Shown here: piece by piece, positions 35,344 to 47,492 of the stretch | Layout of the letters: each line of letters starts with the position of its first letter | Position numbering within the stretch: the first letter of the stretch is position 1 | Assembly: GCA_038363925.1 (NCBI GenBank) | Contig: JAQQWL010000016.1 | Location: forward strand, 1 to 64,000 | Length of the DNA: 64,000 bases | Origin: Apiospora phragmitis | Lineage: Eukaryota; Ascomycota; Sordariomycetes; Amphisphaeriales; Apiosporaceae | Direction: 5' to 3' | Position numbers and translations under genes: made by a program | The notes under the pieces: generated by a model | Seen by the model: only the letters and a program-made list of their open reading frames with translations | The model's database searches: none | Told to the model about the DNA's origin: nothing

Positions 35344-38300
35344 GACCTACCCGAGTTGCCTCGTGGGCTTGATGGGTCTAACGTTTCGCTGGGCGCGGCG
35401 CACTTGGCGGATTTTACCGTGGCCGCCGGCCCCTGACTGCTTGGGCTGCTGAGGCTCACCACTGTACTATAACCCCATTACCATTCTCTCCTCATTTCTC
35501 GGACAACATTGTTACACGGTATATATCTTGTCGGTGCCTCGGTCATAGGCGTGTAATTGTAATATCGCAAAGGGACTCGGGGGCGATGTGGGTGCGGCGC
35601 CAAGAAGGACGGGCCTGGTTGCCCTTGGCGGTTCGCTGGGGGTTTTCTCGTGTGCCACACCGGGCGGGCAAACCAGGAAGACGTCACGATGGAAAAGGAT
35701 GGAGATGATGACCTCGGGACAGCCAGTCTCACGCAGTGATTGCTATCTTGGTTGACACCAGCGTTTGGGTTGTCTGCGGAACCGTACGTCTCGGCTTAAT
35801 TTTGGACGATGGTGTAGGATAGCAAAGAAATGGCGAGTTTCGGGGATCCCCCCGGCGTCTACAACATAACATGTATTGATACGTATGGTAACATGCCTGT
35901 CATGTATTACTTATCTTGTGTATCAGTCAGTCCCATGCGACCGGCGACTCTCGTAGGTGTCCAGCCTCAAGGCGCATAGCTTGCCACATACATGTTGCAC
36001 AGTCGGCTCCGAGACAAAGACGCCGTGTCTATGCTGCGGATTTGAGTCCATGGCCGCTGCCCGCTCAAGATTTGCATCCACGGCATGGATGGGCAAGAAC
36101 CACAATTCGAATACGAGCAATTGACAGAATCTCTATTCTATTTTGGCGAAGTCGCCCACCCCAGCTTGGGTCAGCCAGCGGCCTAGGCCAAGCAACTATA
36201 GCCTCTTAGCTCAGGCCCCCTTAAGCTGTAGGACTTATGGAGATTATATCGAATGACTAAGGGTCGTAGCTGCCAGGCTAGCCAGGTTAGAGATGTCACC
36301 TAATGTTTGTAATGACTGGGTGGGCACCGTGGGCTGCTGCCACTTTGGAATAAGAGTGGGCGTTGGGTGGGCGCTGCGTGGTGCCGCGATCCGAAAGAAC
36401 GGAAAGGAAAGCTGCATTTGTGGGTAAGCTGGTCAATCTCGCTCTTGGTTCTCTCGGTTCTCTCTCGCGCCACCTGCCAAAGCTGGGCTTGCAATTTGGG
36501 AAGAAATGGGAATTCCCAACGGCGGGTCTCTCGGCCTGGTGCCTGCGACTGGTCGGCGGTTCTACTCTAGTACTGTCCATAGTAGAGAATTTGCCAAGTC
36601 CGGGGTGTCACACTCAACCTGTCAAGTCGTTGGAGATGTACGGAGTAGTCGGCACTGCCACACAGCCGGGAAATACGAATTATTGATAACACAATGGGAT
36701 GCGATGGGATTATTTTTATTTTTGTCAAGACATTTATTAGGGTCCGGAGCGCGGGAGACACGGACGATGACTCAAGTCAGCGCTGGATATGCTTTATGCA
36801 GGTCAGATGGAAACGTTCCATTAGCGCGCCCTCTGTGTGTGTTGCTAGGGTCAGCACCTGCAGTCAGCAGGAGACGAGAGCTGGGTGACTTGGGCGGTTT
36901 GAAATTGTTTCAACCCCTTTCTGCACGACAGAATAACCTAACATAGATAGCACGCGCTCCGTAACGCCGAGCCGAAGCGAGAGACCCCTGCTGGGGGTGA
37001 TGGAGGGGCAGGGGGGAAGAGGGAAACAGGAGGTACCACCACAGGCCGAGGTAGTGGTGTGCTGCTGGATCTGACAGACTTGCATTTGCATTTGCATAAA
37101 GCATAAAGCAAGGCGCGTTGCGGCGCCTGTTGTGCTTGGGTCGGTCGTTCAACGTGTGACGAGATCGACAGTCCGTGTTGCCCGTCTCGCTGTCTTTCCC
37201 CAGCAACGCTCCTAGTGCGGCTACTACTAGGTTACATGCTAACGAACAGAACTAGTTGGTTGGCCGCTGAGCGATCGCCCATTGGTGATTAGAGTTATTT
37301 TCTTCCTTCGCGATGATCCTTCCTTCCATCGCGGTGCTTGTGCGCGCTGGAGGGAGTTCCGCACGCCCTTTGCGGTGCGCCCATGGGAGGATTTGGCGAA
37401 ATGAGATGAGCAGTTCTCACCGCTTTCTATTCGCTGCCGTGAGCGACCAAACGGGGCCTGTACCCCCTTCAGATTGATATTGAATTGGTAGCCAGGTACC
37501 TACTCACTGTAGCGAGGAAATAAACAACTTCAACAAGAGCCAAACGGGAAAAAAGGAAAGAGAGGAGAAATGAAGTGAGAGAGGCAGGGGTCGTATACTC
37601 CTGGACTACTGCTAACAGTACGGTATGCTCGTACATCATCATGTCCATAACATAAGAGGCACAGCACCAGTCATTATCATTAGTCAATGTACCTTGCCTA
37701 TCTGATGATGCCCACGGAGTAGTCGCCCAGAAGTGGGAGCACCAAGGGCCAAGCAAGGGCTTATTGTTTGAACCGTGGACGTCGCAATCTCGTGTTGGTC
37801 GGCCGGCGGTGGGTTTCATTCCTTGGGCATCACATTGCGAGCGATCTTCCATGCCCTTGTGGCCATGACAATACGTAAATGGCAACGACGATACGATGCA
37901 TCCATGATGAAGAAAGCGATCATGTCAGGTACGATGCAAGATGGAAGGAATGGATCCCGTGATGGGCGCATTGGATAAATCCCCCAAAGTCGGACCGCGG
38001 CACAAACTCGCCCACGTCGATTGCCTATTTTGGGAAGGAGGGGTCTCGCAATACGGGCGGCCCAGAAGAAAGCCCCTGCGTTTGGATCGGATACGGTTAC
38101 TAGCACTGCTGTAGCAGAGCAGCCTGCCACTACTGACAGACTGGAACGGACTACTGAACTGATGGCTCGGGGGTGGGCCGGAAAGGGAAAGACAGCGCCA
38201 CAATTCTAGAGCGTCGGGTCGTTGGTAACCTCTCAAGTACCCTCTGTATGTACCTAACCCTCCATTGCCGGGCCAAGGGTACCTTTCTTTGCCTATCACC

Positions 38301-38859
38301 TGACGTCAACTCCTACCCGCCTTCGCGTGTCCTGATTCGCCGACTCTCACTCGGCACCGCCAGGGCCCAACCTCCAGTAGTATCCAGTTTGTGCATTTCT
38401 GGGACCTTTTCTGGCACCCCCCGTCCATAATCAGCCCAGCCCAGCCCAGTCAGGGCCAGGGCCAGGATCAGGACCGGGGGTAAAACCAAACCGAACCAGG
38501 GGTCCTCATGGACCTGACGCTTTACGAGTAGGAGCGGCGGTAGAAGCAACAGGGACTGCTCGACTGCTCGACTACTCGACTACCCGACTATCTGCTGCGC
38601 CAACCGTCTACTAATAAAACCTCCCATCCCTCCCGTCCAGCCATTCCATTCCCGTCTGCTCCTTCGTTTCCTGGCAGAGAGTCTTGCTTCGTTTCTAGTC
38701 ACCCCCACCACATTCGCTCATCAACACATTCCTGTCGTTGTCTTTGTCGGTTGTCGTCCTTCGCTAGAACAACAAGCCTCGCCAACCACACCTAGTGCCT
38801 CCTACCCTATTTTCAACCTACACCTCTTCTAATAACCTAAAAAACCCTCCTCAGCCACA
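35344..38859. other. Long gene-free stretch before the CRH gene
   Basis: About 3.5 kb. C/T-rich leader from about 38580 to 38855, with a short CTCGACT repeat array (38556-38592) and CAGCCC/GGCCAG runs near 38440. Open frames on both strands do not look like protein. A long non-coding or regulatory role is possible but unsupported. Confidence 0.45.
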
Positions 38860-40048
38860 ATGTTCACCCGCGTCTTCAAGGCCACCGCCGTGGCCCTGGC
38901 CGCCTCCGGCCTCGTGTCGGCTCAGACTCACACCGATTGCAACCCCATGAAGAAGAGTAAGTTCAAGAACCACGTCCCATTGCTCGAGCCGTGCCGCTAA
39001 CTCCCATCACTTAGCCTGCCCGGATGATGCCGCCCTCGGCAAAACCCTGTCTATCGACTTCACCAAGGGCAAGAGCGACTTCTTCAAGGAGGCCATTGGC
39101 ACCAAGATCACCTACGACGGCGAGGGTGCCAAGTTCGTCATCAACAAGGACAAGGAGGCCCCGACGGTCACCAGCCAGAAGTACATCTTCTTTGGCAAGG
39201 TCGAGGTCGAGATGAAGGCCGCCCCGGGTGCCGGTATCGTCAGCAGTCTCGTCCTGCAGTCGGATAACCTGGACGAAATCGACTACGAGTGGGTCGGCAA
39301 CGACGACACCCAGGTCCAGACCAACTACTTCGGGAAGGGTGATGACAGCACCTTCGACCGCGGCAAGTTCCACAGCGTCAACCAGCCCGCCGCCGAGTTC
39401 CACAAGTACAGCATCGAGTACACCGCCGAGAAGGTCACGTGGGCCGTCGACGGCAACACTGTCCGCGTCCTGAACTACCAGGACGCCAAGGGCGGCTCGC
39501 GCTTCCCCCAGACCCCCATGCAGATCAAGCTTGGCACCTGGGTCGCCGGCGGTCCCGACTCTCCCGAGGGCACCAAGGAGTGGGCTGGTGGTGCCACTGA
39601 CTTCAAGCAGGCTCCCTTCACCTGTGTCTACAAGAGCATCACCATCCAGGACTACAGCAACGGTGTCAAGGGTGCCACCGCCTACAAGTGGAACAAGGAC
39701 AGCGATGGCAGCTACCAGAGCATCAAGGTTCTTACCACCCCGGACGACAACGTCGGCGCCACCACCAGCTCGGCTCCCGCCTCCTCCGCTTCGTCCGCGG
39801 CTCCCAAGTCGGATGCCGCCAGCAAGACGACCCTGGAGAGCGTGACTCAGAGCAGCACTTCTCTCATCACCCAGGCCACTGGCGCCCCTAAGAACGAGAC
39901 TGGCTCCAGCCCTAGCAGCGGCTCCGGCAGCTCCTCGGCCTCTTCGGGCGCCACCGGCTCCCAGACGAGCTCGGTTCCCACTAGCGGTGCCGTCCAGAGC
40001 TTTGTGAACCTGGCCCTGCTGGCCTCGTCCCTTCTCGTTATTTTGTAA
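38860..40048 (+). CDS. GH16 CRH-type chitin-glucan transglycosylase, GPI-anchored
   Basis: Links chitin to beta-glucan in the cell wall. Exon 1 is 38860-38956, exon 2 is 39015-40048; 376 residues, frame intact. The N-terminal signal peptide (VALAASGLVSA, cut near QTHTD) is followed by a Cys pair region (DCNPMKKTCP). The GH16 core then has the catalytic motif DEIDYEWVG at 119-127, with Glu120 as nucleophile, Asp122 as helper and Glu124 as acid/base by family analogy. TWAVDGNTVRVL and KLGTWVAGGP are further conserved blocks. The Ser/Thr-rich tail (about 260-350) is a likely O-glycosylated stalk. The last residues (SFVNLALLASSLLVIL) are the hydrophobic GPI signal, with a small-residue cleavage site just before. 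CRH1/CRH2/UTR2 subgroup not resolved. It converges with dna2. Confidence 0.92.
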
Positions 40049-41303
40049 AGAGGACTGTTATTTACGCGACATGAACGCCTCGGGCGCAATCAATGATTTC
40101 AGGGATACGCATAAGCGAACCGCAGTCTTACACTTCTCGACAATCCTTTTACACCCCGACCCCTTTTCTCCCTTGGAAAACCCCATGTGTATCATTGGGG
40201 GAGGATTCCACGGTCGGTCTTGACAAACAATACGAGCACTTCTAATGGCGGTCCGCACAATTAGCACAAACCCGGCGGCGAGGGGAAATCAAGATTTGTT
40301 TTTCGGATGCATGAGCCAGATGATTAAATTTGATGACTGCATGGGAGAGCAGGGAGGGTGGTCGATACCTCCAGAGAAGATTAGACTATACATTACGGCG
40401 CCTGTTGGTCATTTGCCTGCCAGTGAGCGAGGGCAGCGTTGTTTTTCAAGATACCATAAAGAGAGCACTACATTTTATTATTTGCTGCGCTTCGCTTCCC
40501 CTCTCGTGTAACCTCGTTACATTTCCCGCGTGATTCCCCCACCTCCCCTCCCGTCCTTTTCGAACACTATTCTTGTCGCGCTTACAGTACCTGCCTCGGT
40601 GGCACGGACTCATGTCGCTGAATCAACGTGCCGTGCCACTCACCATTCACCGGCTCACCGTTGCCACTTGGCTGGTGGGTGTAGTAGTAGGCTGATCCGG
40701 TTGGTGCCGTGATCCCGTCTGGGGGTGGCTTTCGGGGTGGGTTATGATGTGAAGCAGGGAACCTCGTAATCTTAATCCCAGGTTTGCCGCATGAAGTGAT
40801 ATATGAAGTTGATCCTGAGAGGTGAGTCGGACAGGGGGCTCAACGTTTGTGTTCTGTGCAAACCCAGGGCTGCTATGGGGTCCGATGGGTACCTGGATTT
40901 CGGTGGCAGTGTTTCATGTTGAGGTAAGTAGGTACGCCTGCCTCCTAAGTCGTCCGATGTAGTACTGCCTGCTTCTTGGTGCCCCTACCTACCCGAGGTA
41001 GAGTTTGCCGATGACTCCTACTGGGGGGTTTTGCTGGAGGGCACTATAGGTAGCCAGCATGGAAGCTGCCTACAGTGGGCGGTACATCGGACTCTACATT
41101 GTTATGGACGGCATTTGCGGTTGTAGTTGTTGATTTGTATATCCATAACCCCTTCGTCCCTAGTCGTTGGTTTCGTCCTTCATCTTGTACATGCTATCTT
41201 TGAAAAAGAACAAGAGTCATGCTCGGCGCCCGTACAGTATGCGTACAATCCAAGTTTACTCTCGTCTTCCGTGGGAGCAAAAGTTATACACCAAAGCCAA
41301 ACA
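40049..41303. other. Intergenic, convergent 3' ends
   Basis: About 1.25 kb between the CRH and dna2 stops. No gene, RNA or notable repeat seen. Confidence 0.45.
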
Positions 41304-44300
41304 TTAGTAGCCGCCACCGCTGCTCACAAGTTCACTAAATATATCCTGTAAAATGGGCTTGCCCTTGAGCAGTGCCTTCTCGGTGACCCTGCCCTTCTTC
41401 ACCGCAGGTCTCGTCATGATGTTGCTCCCCTGCCCTTCGTAGATATTCTTGGGCTGGGCACTCCTCTTTCGGGGACTCGGCCCCTTGAGAGACTTCTGCG
41501 TGGCCGTGATGCCAGTGGCAGCAGTTGCTTGCGTGGCACTCTCGTCGAGCCAGTAGTGGCTGTCAAGCGCATCCGCCGGCAGTTCGTAGACCCAGTCGCG
41601 CTCCTCCATGAGCCGGACGAAGCGCGACACCATCTCGGACTCGCCCGAGCCGCGCAGCGTGCTGCGGCTGCCCACGACGAGCAGCTTGGTCTTGGCCCGC
41701 GTGAAGGCGACGTTGATGCGCCGCCAGTCCTTCAGCAGGTCGCCGATGTTGCACGCCTCGTTGGACCGCACGAGCGACAAGACCACGACCTCTTTGTCGC
41801 GGCCCTGGAAGCGGTCGGCCGTGTGCAGCTCGATCGAAGAGCCGTGGCGGCGGAGGTTATGCTTCAGCAGCGAGAGCTGCGAACGGTAGTGGGTCATGAC
41901 CCCAATGTCCGAGGCAGGCACACCCGCCGTGAGGAGCGCCTCGACGAGTTGCGTGACGATCTGCGCCTCGGCGGGGTTGACGGTCCTATTCCCCTTGGCC
42001 TCCTCCTGGACGAGGGCAGGCCATCCGTGTTGATAAACCGCACACGAGCCTCTGGGTCAACCATGGAGCGAAGCCAGCAGCTGGGATTCCTCCAGCTCGC
42101 ACAGAAAGACCTTGGCGTACCCGGAAGCGTAATCGTGTCCGCATCGTAGTGCCTTTGCCGCAAAGCATCCATATCTGGTACGTTTAGCTTGTGATGACGC
42201 AGTTCTTCAGTTCCGCACTTGAGCCGCCCATTGTAGATCAGAGTGTTGCTGAGTGTCATGACATCTTGACACATGCGGTATTGATGCTCAAGATTGACTA
42301 CCGAGCCAGGATGAGTCTCAGAAAGCAACTTGAAGAGGCTGATATCGAGGCCTCCTAGCCTGGCTTGCTCGTTTTGAACAAGAGGGGGGAGCTGGTTGTG
42401 ATCTCCCACCAAAACAAACGTCCGGGCCAGCCTGATCGGGCCGAGACAGATAGGCAGTGTGATCTGGGAGGCCTCGTCCACAATACAATAATCAAAGGTC
42501 CGCTCGTTGAAGACGGCATGACTTACTCCGAGGCAGGTCGTGGCCACAATAGGGGTATCGAGCCATGCGCTGTGGATTTCTTCGAAAGTCTTCATGGGCT
42601 GGCCGGCTAGAATAGCAAAATCTCGCACTTCCGGGTGTACTTTGGCTGGCGCACCAAGACGCAAGATACTGGTGTTGTCCGACTTGAGCTTCAGGAGGAT
42701 ATTGTCGACGGCCGAATGTGTGTAGGAGGTCAACAAAACACTCTTGCCTTGGCGTACCAATGCGCGGATGATGTGCGCAATCGTGGTCGTCTTGCCGGTA
42801 CCAGGCATACCAAGAACGAGAGCATAGTCTTTAGCGCTCATGACTTTCTCGATCGCTTTCCGCTGGTCCACGTTGAGGCTATCTGGGCCAGTGATTGTGT
42901 ATTGGCTCGTCGCTGACTTGAAGGTTGGGGGCGCAAGGTCAACGACAAGCCTGCGGATCTCCTGAGAACCAAATACGCCGCCTGACATGACTTGGACTAG
43001 ATTGTTTCGCACTGTTGCCATGCCGTTGCTGAACTCGTCTTTGTCGAGCCGGTAGCGAATCGGCGGCGTCTTGATCATACCCTGACTCTGCGCCGGAGTT
43101 GCGCCCTCAGGCACAACCTCCATGATGCTGGCGAAAGTCTGGTTGTGCGTCTCGTCGAACCCCGTACGGCGTATTCTAGCATTATGCAGCCTGCGGTCGA
43201 CAGCAACGCTTATCTTTTGCTTGCGTACCGAGGTGACATATCCCAGAGCCAATGCGAAATGGCCCTGCTCATCGGACACGACGATGGGCTCACCCACCGC
43301 AAGCTGCGAGTCCATGAAGGAGAAGCCGGGCACCGGGGTGTCTTTGATAAAGCTGTACTTGTAACGGTTGATCTTGGGGCTGTTCTTCTCCTCGAGTGCA
43401 GAACCCTCCTCAATCATCACGTTGGCAAAACATCGGCCGAACTTTTCTCGCTCTGAGCTTAGCATCGTCCACAGCTCCCTCCGATGCTTCTGCGACTCCT
43501 TTTCTTCCTTGGTCAACAAATCTTCCCATCGGATGAAGAATTCTTGATGCGTAGGAGTCAAGTGCTTGACGACCTCATCGAACTTGTCTTTCATGGCGCT
43601 TGTCTCGGCATCGCCATCGTCTGCTAACTTGTGATATATAAAGCAGGGTACTTTCGCGTAGCAGTTACTGCAGGCATTGGTGCTTCGTTTCATAGGCGGC
43701 AACTGTACGCTTCGTTCTCGTACATAACAGGCCAGTTGGTTGCGCTGCATAATCATATGCCGGAGTTCATGACGGATGGTGGGGATCCGCGTAGTCTGCG
43801 AGCTTTCCATATAATATAGAATGCCATAGGCGATCTCGATATCGTATCGATCTGACAAGAGCAAGTTGTAGAGCGACGTTTGCGCCTGATGATTGCTCGT
43901 TGCCCTGTGGCCAGTTTTGACCTCAAAGGGGACAGTCAGTGTTCTTTTCTGAGGGCCATCCCTCATCGTCACCTGAACTGTGGCGTCGATGTTGCCTTTC
44001 AACCCGTACATAGGCGACCACACATGTTCTTCGACGTCTAACAGTTTACTGACACACATCAAAGCCTTGTCTCCATTGCGGCCTTGGACAACAGCGTCCG
44101 CCTGTCCATTTCATGCCGTTAGCAACAATCAAGAAACCCAACTTATTAGGGAGGAGGGAGATTACCTTGGGTTGGCCAGAAACGAAAGCTGCTGCCCAGC
44201 TGCTCAGCTCAGGCATTTTGGATCGGAGATGTTCACGGGCGTCGCTCATCGAGACCCTGATCTTGTACAAGTCTTCCACATGCCTTTCGCTTATGTTCAG

Positions 44301-46391
44301 AATCAGCTTATTGAGGAAGGGGCCAGTCCATTGGTTCGCCATCATGGCCTCCTGGAAGATCTCGTGCAGCAACGTGCCGTATACCAGGGGTGCAGAGGCT
44401 TCGCTAGTGGCCTTCACGCGATCTTGAAGCACGGCACGCCGCATGCACGTGAAACTGTCTGCCACGACTGTTGCTGATATCAGTTGATCGGGGTGCAGAA
44501 TAAGGATGTTTTGGTTGTTGTCTATAATGCATTTCCCCGAAGCTTCGAAGGCGCCGATGATATGTATAAACGACTCCGGGCTGACGGCAGTGTCAACCCA
44601 ATCGCCTCGAAGATGGACTGTCTTGGTCTCCTTGCTTCTATCAACTTGAACAAGCAGAATCTAAGTTTGTCAGTCAGCAGGCATGTTCCACACAATAATG
44701 GGAAGAGAAGGATGTATAGAGATGCCTTACCTTCTCTGGGCAGGATCTTCCGAGCTCAGTAGTGTACTCGTGGTCAAGGACATTTATCACAAGATACCGT
44801 TGGATTGCCTTGGGTTTCAGAACCACCTAACAAAGTACTTAGCACATATTCGATTCATAGCTACTGAGGCCTACGTACAGGTGGAAAAGACCCGCTGACG
44901 TTACTTTGCTTAGCAGACTGGGTGGCTGCGATTTCAGCCGCCTCAAAATCGAAATCAACGCCGAAATCATCACCAAAGGCATCTTCGCCAACATCTTGCA
45001 CTTCACCTGCAGATAGCGGCTGCTGAACCTGAGCCCCCTCTTCCAAGACGTTGCAGGAGTTGTTACGCGGCACATGGCTCGACTCGGCCTGAACCACCAG
45101 GTTCTCTGCTGCTGCGAATACATCATCGTCCACATCTCCAAAGTCATTGGCATCATCGTCGTCATCAAACAATGTCTGCTCCAGCACTGATGGTACAACC
45201 GCGGACGTCGGTCCCGTGTCTGGCTGGGGCATAACAGCTTCCAAACAATTGTTGTCCGTGGGCGGCATGGTCGCATCGAGCTCCATCAGTACGTCGTCGA
45301 AATCGTCGTCGCCATAGTCGGAAGAAGTCTCCCGAGGGTCTCCGACAGCTCTGGATCTTCGGCGTGTGGTAGTTTTACTTCAGCATCTTGGTGGCGTGAA
45401 ACGGTCGAAGATTGTGAGGATAATTTCGGAGGTGAGGCCGAGGCTGCCTCGGGGCGTTGGCGCTTCTTCCTGGGAGACGGGGACCTCGATGGATCCTGGT
45501 GTAGCTGGGAAGCGCTCGACTTATTGAGCTCACCCGTCATGTTCTCTAACAGGGTATTGACCATGGAAGACTTGGAGCCGCCGCTGGGGCTGCCTTCAGC
45601 CACTGTACTGATACAGGAAGGCCGATATTCACCACGTTCCGTCCTACGCCTTTTGGGCCAGTGGGAACCGCAGCTTATAGCCCGGCGCAATCCACCATCG
45701 GATGGAGGGGGATTCGCCCCCGCAAGGAACTTGGATGGCCGTGGGGAGGACGAGACCATCATGTTAGCCAAGGCCGGATGAGCAGCGCCGCCAAGAGGAG
45801 TCGCGGCCGAGGAGTTGGTCATGGAGAAGCGGTCCCATAACTCCAGGGCCGGGTCGGGGTGTGGCGACTTGAGTGCTTCGCACAGCTTCTTCACATCCAT
45901 AGCTGGCGTGTTGGATTTGGACTTGGCGGCGGGAGACGAGACAGGCGATGAGCTACGGGCACGCTTTTTGCCCTTCTTGCGTGTCAGCATAGGCGAGAGA
46001 GAGGTGGCGGAAGGATCCTGTGTCGTGTCCCATAAGATGCGCTCGCTGGGGCTTGCATCTTCGTCTTCGTCCTTTGCTTCTGTGGCGCCAACGAGGTCCT
46101 GCCAGGCCAGCTTGCTGGTGGGGGTAGCATGTTGGTTCGAGGTATCGTTGGTGGGGTCCTGCAGTTTGGTCTTCTTGTCGGCAAAAAAGGCGTTCTCGTT
46201 GCCCGGGACAGGTATCTGGGGCGGTAGTCCAAAGCGTGGAGTTTATTCTTGGTAATGTCGGAAACGGGTGCTAATGGCTTCTTGGGCGGCAGGTTGGAGG
46301 GATTGGCCGAGGCGTGGCTCTTGGAACGCTGCCATTGTTGACGCGATTTGTATGAGCGGTTCTGCTCCGACAGTGACTTCTGGAGGGGCAT
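41304..46391 (-). CDS. dna2: DNA replication ATP-dependent helicase/nuclease Dna2
   Basis: Processes long Okazaki flaps and resects DNA ends. Exons 44879-46391, 44731-44826, 44166-44660 and 41304-44101 give about 1634 residues once frame slips are allowed. The disordered N-terminus (PPKKPLAPVSDITKNKLHA) may bind PCNA/RPA. A [4Fe-4S]-type Cys set is visible: SFTCMRR, then CSNCYAKVPC. Nuclease motif SPMYGLKGNIDATVQ is near residue 735. The superfamily 1 helicase has Walker A GMPGTGKTT (about 1132), DEASQITLP, VGDHNQLPPLV, VNLEHQYRMC, SDIGVMTHYRSQL, DRFQGRDKEVVVLSLVRS and NVAFTRAK. Frame breaks lie at 46218-46221, 45336-45338 and about 42015-42020. One base restored at each makes exon A exactly 505 codons and exon D 933. 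Because Dna2 is essential in the species where it has been tested, assembly error is the best explanation. Confidence 0.95.
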
Positions 46392-47492
46392 TTCGGGATG
46401 TTCAATGGCAATACGAGACTATTCCCATGGTCTAGTTGAGGCTGGATTGTCGGGTTTCCACCATAACCCAGACAGACGATGAACGGATAGCCGTAGAATG
46501 GTGGAGGAGCGCGGCTTTCGGTTATGATTAGATTGATTGAGCAATTACAATTAAAGAACCAAGAAAAGCGACAGGTAGTTGAGTCAGAAGTACCTGTCAG
46601 ATGATGACAAGGGGGGGCCCACGCTTTCAGTGAATGGAGTAGAAGAATTATCCTCGTGCCGCCATGTCGCCGCGGTTGGCAGAGGAGAGGGCGATGCAGA
46701 CGCGACTGGATTACGCGATGTCAATAGATTGAATCAACGCGAAAAGCCACAGCTGTGCCCGAGACTAGGTAAGGTTAGGCCACTGTGGCATTGCGGGGGG
46801 GTACTGTAGCTTTGTACATACAGTACGTACCCCTGAAAGTGCATACGACTCAGGCTCGCTTTCCTTATGCACTTTGGGGCATATATGCACTTTGGGGCTC
46901 ACATGTGGGTCACCGGTCTGCCACCAAAAACATCACCAAAACATCACCAACAAGGCCCCGATCCGACCGACCGGGTCCACTTTTCCACCACCTGGGTCGA
47001 CCAGACCCCCCCACGACAGATTTGGTAAGGAAATACGTACAAAATTGTCGAAATATGGGCCTCAACCCCCTGCTAGCGGTACCCTAGCCCCCTGTCAAGG
47101 CCCCTGAAACTGCATCTTTTCAAAAGTTATATGCAGTATGCACTTTATGCACTTTCCCACCAAAAAAGTGAGTCGGGCTCGAAAAAATATGCACTTTCCC
47201 CCATATGCAGTTTCAGGCGTAGATACTGTATGTAGGTAGCTTCCATCAAGCGTCTTCAGTCTGTGCGCCCCAGTTCTGTCGTTCCCACGGGCCACCACGA
47301 GCCCGAACCCACTGTCGTCATCATCATTCATACCTCTTTTCCATACGTGAAGGAAGAAAGAGTTGCTTGATACCACCAATCCAATCCAATCAAAGGCAGA
47401 CCCTACGTATGCCGTAGGAGGTCTTTCAGTCTCGTGAGGCCGGTCATAAGCAAACTGTCAAGTTCAAGCGATTCATTCCTCCTGTGGTGGCC
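46392..47492. other. Intergenic between dna2 and membrane protein
   Basis: About 1.1 kb upstream of both divergent genes. It is largely occupied by a 420-bp MITE-like element (46815-47234), listed separately. Confidence 0.5.
46815..47234. mobile_element. MITE-like element with terminal inverted repeats
   Basis: The left end TACATACAGTACGTACCCCT... (46815-46848) matches the reverse complement of the right end (47201-47234) at about 27 of 34 bases. A 7-bp direct repeat GTAGCTT flanks both ends (46806-46812 and 47236-47242) with 1-2 bases between, which would suit a target-site duplication. The interior has no ORF. It carries several ATGCACTTT copies in both orientations (near 46837, 46868, 46885, 47140, 47149, 47190). 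Non-autonomous DNA transposon is the best fit; the superfamily is unknown. Confidence 0.55.

Noticed and set aside
35478..38549. Several ORFs of 60-150 codons in the 3.5-kb gap before the CRH gene.
   Set aside because: Random-looking composition on both strands, no splice-joined extension, no motif.
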